Translations under genes and position numbers: made by a program | Shown: positions 10,144-18,964 of the stretch, in pieces | Numbering within the stretch: the first letter of the stretch is position 1 | Layout of the letters: the number at the start of each line of letters is the position of its first letter | Assembly: GCF_028471945.1 (NCBI RefSeq) | Contig: NZ_CP110128.1 | Location: 5,483,001-5,547,000 of the forward strand | Source: Pseudomonas sp. WJP1 | GTDB lineage: Bacteria > Pseudomonadota > Gammaproteobacteria > Pseudomonadales > Pseudomonadaceae | Direction of reading: 5' to 3' | Length of the DNA: 64,000 nt | The notes under the pieces: generated by a model | Told to the model about the DNA's origin: nothing | The model's database searches: none | Seen by the model: the letters and a program-made list of their open reading frames with translations, nothing else

Positions 10144-10371
10144 ATGCTGATTCCCCACGACCAACTTGAAGTCGATACCCTGACCCGCCTGATCGAAGAC
10201 TTCGTGACCCGCGACGGTACCGACAATGGCGATGACACGCCGCTGGAGACCCGCGTATTGCGTGTTCGCCAGGCATTGATCAAGGGCCAGGCCCTGATCG
10301 TCTTCGATCCGGAGAGCGAGCAATGCCAGTTGATGCTCAAGCATGACGTGCCCAAGCATCTATTCGACTGA
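10144..10371 (+). CDS. YheU family protein (UPF0270)
   Basis: 75 residues. The sequence [20 protein letters not shown] and the central [13 protein letters not shown] match the small YheU/UPF0270 family, whose function is unknown. A longer in-frame start at 10033 lies inside the REP element and is rejected; the ATG at 10144 has GAGGTG close upstream. The 3' end overlaps the convergent csrA-family gene by 12 bases. In P. putida I recall a YheU gene beside RsmI and the NAGGN genes, the same arrangement as here. Confidence 0.88.
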   Translation: MLIPHDQLEVDTLTRLIEDFVTRDGTDNGDDTPLETRVLRVRQALIKGQALIVFDPESEQCQLMLKHDVPKHLFD

Positions 10372-10551
10372 TTTCTTGTTGCGCGCCAGCTTGCGCTGGA
10401 TTCGCTCGTAGATCTCGCTTCGGTGCACGTTGACATGGTTCGGGGCTTCGATGCCGAAGCGCACGTTACCGCCATTGACGGCGATGATGCGCACCGAAAT
10501 GGTGTCGCCGATGGAAATCAATTCGCCGACTACACGACTCAATACAAGCAT
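10360..10551 (-). CDS. csrA: CsrA/RsmA-family translational regulator, RsmI type
   Basis: 63 residues, a full-length CsrA-fold protein ([16 protein letters not shown], then [15 protein letters not shown]). Arg44 in VHR, needed for RNA binding, is present. CsrA proteins are dimers that bind GGA motifs in mRNA leaders and block or aid translation. The N-terminus [14 protein letters not shown] differs from what I recall of RsmA and RsmE, and position next to yheU and the NAGGN genes points to RsmI, an extra CsrA copy in fluorescens/putida-type pseudomonads. The leader has GAAGGAC at the ribosome site, itself a possible CsrA target for autoregulation. Family certain, RsmI assignment likely. Confidence 0.9.
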   Translation of the reverse strand: MLVLSRVVGELISIGDTISVRIIAVNGGNVRFGIEAPNHVNVHRSEIYERIQRKLARNKKSVE

Positions 10552-10703
10552 GGCTTTGGTCCTTCAGGGTTACCGGGCCTTGAAGATGCCCGGTGCACGC
10601 CGGGCCTACAAGACAGCCTGGGTAATCCAGACCGAACCTACAGCCACTGGGCTGCCTTGCTGAAGGAAATGCCTGACACGCACCTCAATCGAGGGCCGAT
10701 TCG

Positions 10704-11036
10704 TCAGGAAGCCGAGAAGCGTGGGCCGAACAGGATAACGCTGGCCCCGATCACGCACAGCGCAACGCCCAACCAGTCGGAGCCCAGTGGTCGAATCCGC
10801 TCGACCACCGCCAGCCAGCCAATCGAAGCAATGATGTAGATACCGCCATAAGCGGCATAGGCACGGCCTGCGTAAGTCGCCTCTATTCGCGTGAGCAACA
10901 ATGCGAACAACGTCAGGCTGAGTAACGCCGGCACCACCCACCAGACGCTTTTACCCTGGCGCAACCACATCCAGAAGGCGAAGCAGCCGGCGATTTCGAA
11001 CAACGCAGCGAGGAAAAACCACAGGTAATTGAGCAT
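10704..11036 (-). CDS. YnfA family small membrane protein (UPF0060)
   Basis: 110 residues with four predicted transmembrane helices ([67 protein letters not shown]). The motif [16 protein letters not shown] is typical of YnfA, a relative of the small multidrug resistance family. Substrate unknown; efflux is only inferred from the fold. Size is normal for the family (about 108-110). Confidence 0.92.
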   Translation of the reverse strand: MLNYLWFFLAALFEIAGCFAFWMWLRQGKSVWWVVPALLSLTLFALLLTRIEATYAGRAYAAYGGIYIIASIGWLAVVERIRPLGSDWLGVALCVIGASVILFGPRFSAS

Positions 11037-11100
11037 GCGAACGTCTCGCGAGGATGGCCGATGGCGGCCACCCTAACGAGGCTGTTCCGTGTGGGCAAGT

Positions 11101-11916
11101 TCAGCTTGCCGATTGCCTGGCCTTGGCGCGCATCTTGTCGGCCATCAGGGTCATTTCGTTGTAGAGCAATTGCGGGTTCTTCTGCTTGAGCGCCCAGGCC
11201 TGGCGGCCCTGTTCGTGGGGCAGGATCATGAACTCGCCGGCGGCAACCTGCTGGTAGATATAGTCGGCAATATCGGCGGCACTGATGGGCGAGCTTTCCA
11301 GCAACTTGCCAACCTGGGCTTTCATGGCCGGCGTCGGGCCGCGGAAGGAGTCCAGCAGATTGGTCTGGAAAAACGACGGGCAAACCACATGTACGCCGAC
11401 TTCCTGATGCGCCAATTCGATCAGCAGGCTTTCGGACAACGCCACTACGCCGGCCTTGGCCACGTTGTAGTTGCTCATGGCCGGGCCTTGCATTAACGCC
11501 GCCATCGACGCGATGTTGATGATCTTGCCCTTGCTCTTCTCCAGCAACGGCAGGAAAGCCTTGCAGCCCTTGACCACGCCCATGAGGTTGATTGCGATCT
11601 GCCAGTCCCAGTCTTCCAAGGACAGTTCGCTGAAAAAACCGCCCGAGGCCACGCCCGCGTTATTGACGATGACGTCGATACCGCCGAACTTCAATTCGCA
11701 GGCCTGGGCAAACGCGGTCAGCTGGCTGTAATCACGCACATCGCAACGCTGGATAAAACCGTCGCCACCGGCTTCGCGCACCTGTTTCAGGGTTTCCTGC
11801 AGGCCTGGTTCGCTGACGTCCGACAAGGCCAGCTGCCAGCCTTCGCGCGCCCAGCGCAGCGCGATTTCGCGACCCAGGCCGGAGCCCGCACCAGTGATCA
11901 TCATGCGATTTTGCAT
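11101..11916 (-). CDS. SDR family oxidoreductase
   Basis: 271 residues. It is a classical short-chain dehydrogenase: the nucleotide motif ITGAGSGLGREIA lies at the N-terminus, then NNAGVASGG, an active-site Ser in IINIASMAAL, and Tyr/Lys in YNVAKAG. Substrate cannot be read from the sequence. The ATG at 11916 (MQNRMMITGAG) is preferred over an in-frame start at 12030, because the cofactor motif should lie within the first 15 residues and AAGG precedes this ATG. It lies 64 bases upstream of ynfA on the same strand. Confidence 0.88.
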   Translation of the reverse strand: MQNRMMITGAGSGLGREIALRWAREGWQLALSDVSEPGLQETLKQVREAGGDGFIQRCDVRDYSQLTAFAQACELKFGGIDVIVNNAGVASGGFFSELSLEDWDWQIAINLMGVVKGCKAFLPLLEKSKGKIINIASMAALMQGPAMSNYNVAKAGVVALSESLLIELAHQEVGVHVVCPSFFQTNLLDSFRGPTPAMKAQVGKLLESSPISAADIADYIYQQVAAGEFMILPHEQGRQAWALKQKNPQLLYNEMTLMADKMRAKARQSAS

Positions 11917-12202
11917 AGCAAACAGCCTTGTTGTTCCGGGGAAGATGCGTCGAGTGTAGCGAAGGATATTGGCCGTCCCACGCTCTATCAGATTGCTGAA
12001 TGCCCCGAGCAAACCGCAGGCGCGGCTCAACCAACTAACGCAACATCAGACGGAATAGGCAATAGTTCTAAAAACAGCAAAAAAACTTGGAATTTTTTGC
12101 CCTGAGTAGCGGTCGGATTTTTTAAGCAGCTCGAATAAATGACATTCCCGCTGACTGATAACGGCTAGGTCATTCCTGAAGACTTAAAGCAAGGAAACAG
12201 AC

Positions 12203-12355
12203 ATGGGCACAATTCTTCTGATCATTCTGATCCTGTTACTGATCGGTGGTCTACCGGTCTTCCCGCACTCCAGAAGTTGGGGTTATGGCCCGTCCGGTAT
12301 CATCGGCGTGGTGTTGGTGGTGATACTGATCCTGTTGTTGCTCGGCAAGATATGA
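12203..12355 (+). CDS. DUF3309 family small membrane protein
   Basis: 50 residues, MGTILLIILILLLIGGLPVF at the start and IIGVVLVVILILLLLGKI at the end: two hydrophobic helices around HSRSWGYGPSG. This is the usual length and pattern of DUF3309 proteins; function unknown. AAGGAA lies six bases upstream of the ATG, and a strong hairpin terminator follows 15 bases after the stop. Confidence 0.85.
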   Translation: MGTILLIILILLLIGGLPVFPHSRSWGYGPSGIIGVVLVVILILLLLGKI

Positions 12356-12370
12356 AGTTCTGACCGGCAA

Positions 12371-12400
12371 AAAAAGAGGCTCTACAAGAGCCTCTTTTTT
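12371..12400. terminator. Bidirectional rho-independent terminator
   Basis: A perfect stem AAAAAGAGGCTCT / AGAGCCTCTTTTT with a three-base loop, T-rich on both strands. It separates the DUF3309 gene (+) from the convergent sulfatase gene (-). Confidence 0.92.
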
Positions 12401-12431
12401 ATTGCATCGCTATTTGCTCGGTCTTGCCAGT

Positions 12432-14549
12432 TTAATCCGGCTTGCCGTCGACCACACCGGCGGTGTTATCGATCAGGCTCTTGGTCGCCGTTTGCAGGAA
12501 CGCTTCGAGCTTGGTTTTAAGCTCAGCGGTACGCGGTGCATCAGGAACAACCACGGCACGAGGCGTAGCGCCCAGTTCGTACTGGTACATCTTCGGCGCC
12601 ATGTCCTTGTCCTTCGGCAAGACCAGGATCTGGTCCGCGGTGATGATCGCGGTGGTCTGCTCGCTGCCCGACGGCTTGATCACACCGAAACCGGTGTCGC
12701 CTTCCGGCAAGTTGAGCAAGTCACGGCCCCAGCACTGATGACGCACTTCGCCACCGATCCGGCCCATGATGGTCGGCACGATGTCGACTTGAGTGCCAAC
12801 GGTGTGGTCGAGCGTGCCGAACTTTTCCTGGATGCCCGGTGCGATCATCAGCATCGGCACGTTGAAACGGCCCAGGTCCATTTCGGTGATCTGACGCTCA
12901 TTGCCGAAACCGTGGTCGCCGACGATGACAAACAGGGTTTCCTTGAAGTAGGGCTCATTGCGCGCCTTCTCGAAGAACTGGCCCAGCGCCCAATCCGAGT
13001 AGCGCATGGCGGTCAAATGTTCGTTCAGGCTGCCACGATCGGTCACGCGCTCGACCGGCAAGGGGGTCGGTAACGCATAGGGGGTGTGGTTGGACAGGGT
13101 TTGCAGCAAGGCATAGAAAGGTTTCTTGTCCTTGCCATCGCGGGCCTTGAGTTCCACCAGACCACGGTCGAACATGTCCTGGTCGGACACACCCCAGGTC
13201 GGGTCGGAGAACACCGGGTTAACGAAGTCGTTACGCCCGATGAAGTTGGTCATGCCCTGGTTGCTGAAGAAACCCGACTGGTTGTCCCAGGCGAAATCGC
13301 CGTTGTAGACATACACATCGTCGTAGTCACGGGCGCTGAGCAACTGCGGCAGGCCAGACAGTTTGTGGCTGCCTTCCGGGGTCTGCATCAGGTATTCGAA
13401 ACCCGGCAGGTTCGGAAAGCAGGCCATGGTGGCGAACATGCCCTGGTGGGTGTGGGTACCGTTGGAGAAGAAGTGGTCGAACAGCAGGCCTTCCTTCGAC
13501 AGTTTGTCGAGGTACGGCGTGATGTTGCCCGGTGCGCCCAGTGCACCCACCGAGTGACCGGCCATGCTTTCCATCAGGATCACGACGACGTTCTTGATCG
13601 GCAAGGTCTTGTCCGCCGGCGGCATGTAGTCACGACGCACGGCGGCGGTCTCGGCATCCACCAGTTTTTCGTCCTTCATCACCAGCAGGTCGCGCACGGT
13701 TTGCTGCGCCATCGGTTGAGGCAACGTGGCTTTCCAGATGTTGTCGCGATCTTCGGACATCCGGCTCTTCGCCGCCGCCACCAGGGACAGGGTACCGTTG
13801 AGGCCCAGTTGGTTAGCGAAGTTGGAATCGGTGGTGTAGACATCACCCCAACGCATGGGCGGGCCTTGACGCAAGGTACCGCGGGCCGCGACCACGCAGA
13901 TCAGCAGGCACACCACGAACACCATCGCGCGCGAGTACCAGGGGGCAACTTGCCGGGTACTGATACTGCCGCCGCTGAAAGGGCCACGAGGACGCGTGGC
14001 ACGGTCGGCACCCTTGAACGCGAGGCTCAGGATCCAGGTACCCAGGGCCCAGGCCAGCAGGTAGCGAACCACCGGAAAACCGTACCAGAGCATGCTCATC
14101 ACGGTTTTCGGGTCTTCCTTCACATACTGGAAGACCAGCCCGTTGAGGCGCTGGTGGAACTCACGGTAGAAGTCCATCTCCATCAGGCCCAGGAACAGCG
14201 CGATGCTGGAGGTGACTGTCAGCCACAGGCGGAAGATTCCCCGCGCCGCCATGGCCCGGGCACTGAACAGCGCCAGCACCAGCGGAACGCTCAGGTAGAC
14301 CACCAGGCGCAGGTCGAAACGCAAGCCGTTGGCGAATGCTTCGAAAAAGGTCGCGGCCGGTGTGTCGAGGATCATTTCGCGGTTGTAGACCAGCAGCGCG
14401 AGGCGCAGCACGGAAAACATCACCATCATGACCAGAGCGCACAACAGTGTGTAGGCCAGATGCGATTTGACGGTCGGTTGCAGCAAGCGACTCGATGCTC
14501 GCTTCTGACTCAGGGCGTCCGGGATTGCCATGTCGTTTTTAGGACCCAT
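12432..14549 (-). CDS. LTA synthase family membrane sulfatase/phosphotransferase
   Basis: About 700 residues. The N-terminal half has five hydrophobic helices (for example LAYTLLCALVMMVMFSVL and ILSLAF), and a large periplasmic sulfatase-fold domain follows from about residue 320. Alkaline-phosphatase-superfamily metal motifs are visible: VVILMESMAGHS (Glu), NGTHTHQGMFA (likely catalytic Thr) and FVIVGDHGFG (Asp-His). Relatives transfer phosphoglycerol or phosphoethanolamine groups to envelope glycans, so a role in modifying periplasmic glucans or LPS is plausible; the substrate is unknown. The ATG at 14549 has no clear ribosome site, and the ATG at 14531 (MAIPDALSQ) is an equal candidate. 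Confidence 0.85.
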   Translation of the reverse strand: MGPKNDMAIPDALSQKRASSRLLQPTVKSHLAYTLLCALVMMVMFSVLRLALLVYNREMILDTPAATFFEAFANGLRFDLRLVVYLSVPLVLALFSARAMAARGIFRLWLTVTSSIALFLGLMEMDFYREFHQRLNGLVFQYVKEDPKTVMSMLWYGFPVVRYLLAWALGTWILSLAFKGADRATRPRGPFSGGSISTRQVAPWYSRAMVFVVCLLICVVAARGTLRQGPPMRWGDVYTTDSNFANQLGLNGTLSLVAAAKSRMSEDRDNIWKATLPQPMAQQTVRDLLVMKDEKLVDAETAAVRRDYMPPADKTLPIKNVVVILMESMAGHSVGALGAPGNITPYLDKLSKEGLLFDHFFSNGTHTHQGMFATMACFPNLPGFEYLMQTPEGSHKLSGLPQLLSARDYDDVYVYNGDFAWDNQSGFFSNQGMTNFIGRNDFVNPVFSDPTWGVSDQDMFDRGLVELKARDGKDKKPFYALLQTLSNHTPYALPTPLPVERVTDRGSLNEHLTAMRYSDWALGQFFEKARNEPYFKETLFVIVGDHGFGNERQITEMDLGRFNVPMLMIAPGIQEKFGTLDHTVGTQVDIVPTIMGRIGGEVRHQCWGRDLLNLPEGDTGFGVIKPSGSEQTTAIITADQILVLPKDKDMAPKMYQYELGATPRAVVVPDAPRTAELKTKLEAFLQTATKSLIDNTAGVVDGKPD

Positions 14550-14896
14550 TGGAAGTTTAAGTTTCGAAAATACAGCTGCGCCCTGCCCTCTGTTGGCCAG
14601 TACTCGGCCCCGGGGTTCGCGCGGTGCGCAAATGTTGCACGATCAATCGCGGCATTGCCATTGATTACTGTTCGTCGATGGCCGCGCGGGGGGGAATTGT
14701 CTTGGAGGCTTTGTGAAAATTGTGTGCAACGAATATTCGGAAACACAATAAAGGTTTGTGTAGGAGCGATGCTTGCTCCGGGCGGCGTTCCGACTAAAAA
14801 CGCCAGGACGGCACGGGCATGCAGACAGCCCGCGTTATCGTTGACGTCCATCGCGAGCAAGCTTCGCTCCTACAGGGGAATGGGTGGTACCCGCTT
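14550..14896. other. Gene-free interval with a degenerate REP pair
   Basis: This stretch of nearly 350 bases separates the START protein gene from the sulfatase gene downstream on the same strand. It should contain the sulfatase promoter. Apart from the REP pair at 14759-14875 I see no gene or clear promoter. Confidence 0.5.
14759..14875. repeat. Degenerate REP inverted pair
   Basis: TGTAGGAGCGATGCTTGCTCC at the left and a reverse-complement-like arm ending GCTTCGCTCCTACAG at the right, about 70 bases apart. The arms are less well matched than in the other REP pairs here, suggesting age. Confidence 0.75.
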
Positions 14897-15502
14897 TTAT
14901 TTCTCGGCCAGCGCTTTCAGGTTTTTCAAGGTGTTGAACGGCGCATCCACCACAAACTTGTTGGCCACCATCGATGGCACGCTACCACCTGGCTCAGTGT
15001 GTACCTGGTAGGTCACTTCAACCTGATCGCCCTTGGGGACGAACTTCCAGAAACCATCGACCTTGGCGACCCGCACAAAACCCTTTTCTTCAGGAAGGTA
15101 TTTCGGCATGCCTTCGAGCTTGCGCGTCAGGCTGCCATCGGCGCCTGTGATCGTGGTGATGTGCAGCACCGAATCACGCGGCGTGACCGGCCATGGCGTA
15201 TTGAACTGGGTGTAGGTCCAGCTCTGATCACCTTCGTGCTTGAGCAACTTCTGGATCTTGCACTCGTGAATCCAGGCGCAGGCGCCGACCACGTCTTCCT
15301 GCAGCGCGCGCAGTTTGGCCACGGTGGTCTTCATCAGGGTGACGCCCTGATAGGCCTTGTAGTCGGAGCCGGCCACTTCACTCAGGGAGATCTTGATGCC
15401 GTCTTCGTTCTTGGCGACTTTCCAGTCTTCGGCCTGGGCGACCGAAGTGACCAGTACAGCGGTCAAACCACACAACACAGCGATACGATGCAGCGAACCC
15501 AT
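14897..15502 (-). CDS. START domain-containing exported protein
   Basis: 201 residues. A Sec signal peptide covers about the first 24 residues (IAVLCGLTAVLVTSVAQA-ED). The remainder resembles the START/SRPBCC lipid-binding fold as found in bacterial periplasmic proteins (DWKVAKNEDGIKISLSEV, TPWPVTPRDSVLH, VDAPFNTLKNLKALAEK). Function unknown, with binding of a hydrophobic ligand in the periplasm the likely role. Monocistronic in appearance. Confidence 0.85.
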   Translation of the reverse strand: MGSLHRIAVLCGLTAVLVTSVAQAEDWKVAKNEDGIKISLSEVAGSDYKAYQGVTLMKTTVAKLRALQEDVVGACAWIHECKIQKLLKHEGDQSWTYTQFNTPWPVTPRDSVLHITTITGADGSLTRKLEGMPKYLPEEKGFVRVAKVDGFWKFVPKGDQVEVTYQVHTEPGGSVPSMVANKFVVDAPFNTLKNLKALAEK

Positions 15503-15543
15503 AATCTTATTCCTTATTGTTTAAGTTCCGTTCGTCGAACACA

Positions 15544-15798
15544 TCACGCCGCGGTCATCTGCTCCCACCAGCCAATCAACCGGATAGCCTCTTCGCTGCT
15601 GTTGCCACACACCTCGATGTCAGCCTCGAAGGCCGAACACACCGCCGGGCGCTCGGGTTTGCCGAAAATGTTGCACAGGTTTTCAGCTGACAATTGCAGG
15701 CAACGTTCCCCGGCGGCTTTGCCATGGGGCATACCGGGAATCGGTGAACTGATGGAAGGGGCAATGCAGCAGGCGCCACAGCCCTCACGGCATTTCAT
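15544..15798 (-). CDS. YkgJ family cysteine cluster protein
   Basis: 84 residues. Cysteines are spaced MKCREGCGACCIAPS, then CLQL, LCNIFG, AVCSAF and VCGNS, the pattern of the YkgJ/CxxCxxCC family thought to bind zinc or an iron-sulfur cluster. Function unknown. Length is normal for the short Pseudomonas version. It is followed, with a 41-base gap, by the START gene on the same strand. Confidence 0.9.
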   Translation of the reverse strand: MKCREGCGACCIAPSISSPIPGMPHGKAAGERCLQLSAENLCNIFGKPERPAVCSAFEADIEVCGNSSEEAIRLIGWWEQMTAA

Positions 15799-15963
15799 GA
15801 CGAAAAGCTCCTCGCGACGAGCAATGTGTTAAAGGACGGGGCACAGAGTAACCGCTAAAACAGTTGTTTTAAATTACCCTTGCCTGGGTATTTGCCTGCA
15901 AATGGGCGTGACCGGCCAGTCTCCGACCAAGCGTCTGGCTGGCGGGTCAGCTAACGGCGGAAT

Positions 15964-16419
15964 TTAGCGCTTGAACTCGAATTCCAGCGCTGCGCCTTCG
16001 ACCTCATGGCGCTCTTCGTTACGCATTTGCAGCTGCATTTCGTTGTTGATCAGCCTGCCGTTGAGCTGGAACTGGCTGCTCTTGTCACCGAACATCTGCG
16101 GCAACACCGGTTCGCGCTTGGGCAATGGAACCGTACCGACCGGTTTCAGCTCTTCGACCATATCTTTGGGCAGGCTCAAATCCAGGTCGGCTGAGGGTAC
16201 CGGGGTTTTCACCACCTCGCTGGCCGGTTTTGACTTGGAGGCAATCGGTGCGCGCTTTTTTACCGTGGCGGGCTTTTTGACCGGTGCGGTTTTTTTCGGG
16301 GTTGCCTTGGCAGCGCTGGCGGCGGGTTTTTCCTGCACGGATTCGGCCTTCACGGACGCCGGCTGAACACTCACTAACAGGCAGATCAACAGCCAGACGG
16401 CAGGGAGAATCGGCTTCAT
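15964..16419 (-). CDS. Exported Lys/Ala/Pro-rich hypothetical protein
   Basis: 151 residues. MKPILPAVWLLICLLVSV followed by Ala/Ser looks like a signal peptide. Residues 30-75 are a low-complexity basic stretch of AKATPKKTAPVKKPATVKKR type, perhaps an envelope-spanning or nucleic-acid/peptidoglycan-contacting linker. The C-terminal part (LNGRLINNEMQLQMRNEERH) is unique. The ATG at 16419 is chosen because it starts the signal peptide directly; an upstream in-frame start at 16488 gives an odd leader. I do not recognise a family. Confidence 0.7.
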   Translation of the reverse strand: MKPILPAVWLLICLLVSVQPASVKAESVQEKPAASAAKATPKKTAPVKKPATVKKRAPIASKSKPASEVVKTPVPSADLDLSLPKDMVEELKPVGTVPLPKREPVLPQMFGDKSSQFQLNGRLINNEMQLQMRNEERHEVEGAALEFEFKR

Positions 16420-16509
16420 GTACCCAACGACGCAAACGGCGAAAACGACAGAGGTGCCTATGCTCGCCTGTTGCACGCCCCGTGACAAGCACGGACAGAG
16501 GCCGCCCGG

Positions 16510-17949
16510 TCAAAAGCCGCCAGCCATCTCCTGGCAGAGCTGGGTGGCAAGCATGCCCAGGGTCATCAATGCACGTTCGGCTTCGCGGTTCCACGGGATG
16601 CCGCAATTGAGCCGGATGCAGTGGTTGAACTGCTCGGTGTTACTGAAAATCAGCCCCGGCGCGATACTGATGCCCTGCTGCAACGCTCGCACATGCAGTT
16701 CCTGGGTGTTGACCCGTCCCGGCAGGCTCACCCACAAAATGAAACCGCCGGTAGGCCGGGTCATCTGCGTGCCTTCGGGGAAATACTGCTGCACCGCCAG
16801 CTGGAAGGCGCTGAGGTTCTTGCGGTACTCCTGGCGGATGTAACGCAAATGGCGGTCGTAACCACCGTTTTCCAGATAGGCGGCAATGCCCATCTGCGTG
16901 ACGCTGCAGGCCGAATGGGTACTGAAGGTTTGCAGGCGCTGGATCTCCTGCTGGTACTTGCCGGCAATCATCCAGCCGATCCGCACCCCCGGCGACAGGG
17001 TCTTGGAGAAGCTCGAGCAGTAAATCACCCGGTCCAGCCGGTCATAGGCCTTGAGCGATTTGGTGCGGCCCTGCTCGAACATCAGCTCGCCGTAGATATC
17101 GTCTTCGACGACCTGGATGTCAAAGTCCGACGCCAGGCGCAGCAGTTGCTTCTGCCGCTCTTCCGGCATGGTGCCGCCTAACGGATTGCTCAGACGAGTG
17201 GTCAGCACCAGCGCTTTGATCGACCACTGGTTGGCCGCCAATTGCAGGGCTTCGAGGCTCATGCCGGTGGACGGGTCGCTGGGGATTTCGATGACTTTGA
17301 GGCCCAAAAGATCGGCCAGCTGCAGCAACCCGTAATAGGTCGGCGACTCGGCCGCGATCAGGTCACCGGGCCGGGTCAGCACCCGCAGGGACATCTGCAA
17401 GGCGTCGACGCAGCCATGGGTGATCACCACTTCCGAAGGGTCGACCACCACGCCGGCATCGCGCATGCGGATCGCCACCTGTCGGCGCAGGGGTTCGAAA
17501 CCGGGGCTGAACATGTAGCTGAACGCCCGCGGGCTATGGAACCGGGTGACTTTGGCCAATTGCTGATGCAGGGCCCGCACCGGCAAATAGTCGACGCTGG
17601 GCACCGCTGCACCCAGCGGAAAAACGCCTTCGCGACGGGATTCGACCAACACCTGCTGAATGATGCTGCTGCGGGTGACCAGGCCTGGACGTTCGACCCG
17701 GGCAATGTCCGGTGTCGGCGCGGTCAGAGCCGGAGTCTGGTGCACGTAGTAACCGGACTGCGGCCGCGCGCGGATCAGCCCCTGATCTTCGAGGTTGGCA
17801 TACGCCTGCAGCACCGTGGCATGGCTGACATTGAGCTGCGAACTCATCTTGCGCACCGAAGGCACGCGCTCGCCCGGTTGATAGACACCACGGCGGATGT
17901 CTTCGGCCAGTTGCTGAGCAATACGTTGGTAGAGCAAGAGGTTGGTCAT
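16510..17949 (-). CDS. MocR-type regulator: GntR wHTH fused to aminotransferase domain
   Basis: 479 residues. The N-terminal winged helix is of GntR type (LAEDIRRGVYQPGERVPSVR, SHATVLQAYANLEDQG). From about residue 100 it is a fold-type I aminotransferase domain with the PLP lysine in SSFSKTLSPGVRIGW (Lys316). MocR regulators (PdxR, GabR, TauR) use PLP or a PLP-amine adduct as signal. A strong inverted repeat lies about 95-130 bases upstream of the start and is a candidate autoregulatory operator. There is no divergently transcribed partner gene, which is unusual for this family, so its target is unclear. Confidence 0.9.
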   Translation of the reverse strand: MTNLLLYQRIAQQLAEDIRRGVYQPGERVPSVRKMSSQLNVSHATVLQAYANLEDQGLIRARPQSGYYVHQTPALTAPTPDIARVERPGLVTRSSIIQQVLVESRREGVFPLGAAVPSVDYLPVRALHQQLAKVTRFHSPRAFSYMFSPGFEPLRRQVAIRMRDAGVVVDPSEVVITHGCVDALQMSLRVLTRPGDLIAAESPTYYGLLQLADLLGLKVIEIPSDPSTGMSLEALQLAANQWSIKALVLTTRLSNPLGGTMPEERQKQLLRLASDFDIQVVEDDIYGELMFEQGRTKSLKAYDRLDRVIYCSSFSKTLSPGVRIGWMIAGKYQQEIQRLQTFSTHSACSVTQMGIAAYLENGGYDRHLRYIRQEYRKNLSAFQLAVQQYFPEGTQMTRPTGGFILWVSLPGRVNTQELHVRALQQGISIAPGLIFSNTEQFNHCIRLNCGIPWNREAERALMTLGMLATQLCQEMAGGF

Positions 17950-18042
17950 GACGCAGCACTCGATTTCACGGGCATTTTATTCTTGTGTGAAACAATACCG
18001 GAACAGTTTAGAAGTGTACGGGGACAGTTGCCACAATAGTCG

Positions 18043-18077
18043 ACAGTACAGTGCAGTGTCAGCAAAAACTGTACTGT
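18043..18077. promoter_or_regulatory. Candidate MocR operator upstream of the MocR gene
   Basis: ACAGTACAGT (18043-18052) and ACTGTACTGT (18068-18077) form a perfect inverted repeat; each arm also contains the internally repeated ACAGT/ACTGT unit. Related half-sites (GTGTACGGGGACAGT, GGAACAGTTTAG) occur closer to the gene. MocR operators of GabR/PdxR type often have repeated elements of this kind. The link to the adjacent regulator is inference. Confidence 0.6.
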
Positions 18078-18099
18078 TTTGTGCGGTAATCGGCAGGCG

Positions 18100-18132
18100 A
18101 AAAAAAACCCGGCGCTGTCTGGCAGGCCGGGC
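18100..18132 (-). terminator. Rho-independent terminator after the OmpA-family gene
   Basis: Read on the minus strand: GCCCGGC, a 12-base loop, GCCGGGT, then a run of eight T. It ends the leftward OmpA/DUF4398/solute-binding-protein unit before the MocR gene. Confidence 0.88.
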
Positions 18133-18151
18133 TTTCCAGAGACGCTACCCT

Positions 18152-18964
18152 TTAGCGGGCAGCGCCGAGCTGGCCTTTTTCGTCGGAAAACACGATTTCC
18201 ACCCGACGGTTCTGCGCCCGGCCCCGCTCGGAGGCGTTCGCGTCAACCGGATACTCATCGCCATAACCTTCAACCCGGATGCGCTTGTCGTCGATGCCCA
18301 GGTCCATCAGCACGTCCGCCACCGATTGCGCCCGGTCGCGGGACAGCTTGAGGTTTTCCTGCTTGCCGCCGGTACTGTCGGCGTAGCCTTCGATGCGCAC
18401 CACGCGCTTGGGGTTGAGCTGCAGGAACTGCACAATCTTCAGCACCACGCGATTGGCCGAGTTTTTCAGCTCTGCTTCACCGGTGTCGAACAGCACATCG
18501 CCCAGGGTCATCACCAGGCCACGGTCGGTCTGGGTGGTCGCCAGGGCCAGGATCTGCTCTTCCAGCCATTTGCCCTGCTGCTGCACGCTGAGCAACTTGG
18601 ATTCGCGCAGGGCCAGTTGCAGGCGCTGGCGTTCCAGCTCCAGCTTGGCGGCGCGCTCTTCGTTGAGCACCAGGTTGGTGTGCTCCCTGGCAATCTCGCT
18701 ATAGCGCTGGCTCAGGTAAGCGTAATGCACCACATCCGAGCCGCTGCCCCAATAGGTGGACAAACGGTCGGCCCGGGCCAGGGACTCACCGGCGCGAATC
18801 ACGTCCTTGGGGGCGATGCGCAGCACGTTGGAGTCTTCCTTGACCTTCTGGAAGTCGGCGCCCGCCTGTTGCAGCGCCGCTTCGCCTTGCTGGCCGGCGC
18901 AGCCGACAAGGTTCACGGTTCCTGCCAGGATCAAAATACCGAGAATGTTGGACTTGAGGCTCAT
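18152..18964 (-). CDS. OmpA family lipoprotein (DUF4398-like N-terminus)
   Basis: 270 residues. The signal peptide ends in a lipobox LVGC (Cys about 22). A helical region of about 120 residues rich in Glu/Leu/Gln follows, then a C-terminal OmpA peptidoglycan-binding domain (VMTLGDVLFDTGEAEL, VVRIEGYADSTGG, LSRDRAQSVADVL, RRVEI). It should sit in the outer membrane and grip peptidoglycan. Its ATG overlaps the stop of the DUF4398 lipoprotein gene (ATGA), so the two are translationally coupled and probably act together. Confidence 0.9.
   Translation of the reverse strand: MSLKSNILGILILAGTVNLVGCAGQQGEAALQQAGADFQKVKEDSNVLRIAPKDVIRAGESLARADRLSTYWGSGSDVVHYAYLSQRYSEIAREHTNLVLNEERAAKLELERQRLQLALRESKLLSVQQQGKWLEEQILALATTQTDRGLVMTLGDVLFDTGEAELKNSANRVVLKIVQFLQLNPKRVVRIEGYADSTGGKQENLKLSRDRAQSVADVLMDLGIDDKRIRVEGYGDEYPVDANASERGRAQNRRVEIVFSDEKGQLGAAR

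Noticed and set aside
13086-15011. 641-codon + strand open reading frame across the sulfatase gene
   Set aside because: Antisense to the LTA-synthase-like gene, His/Gln/Arg-rich, runs through a REP element and into the START gene.
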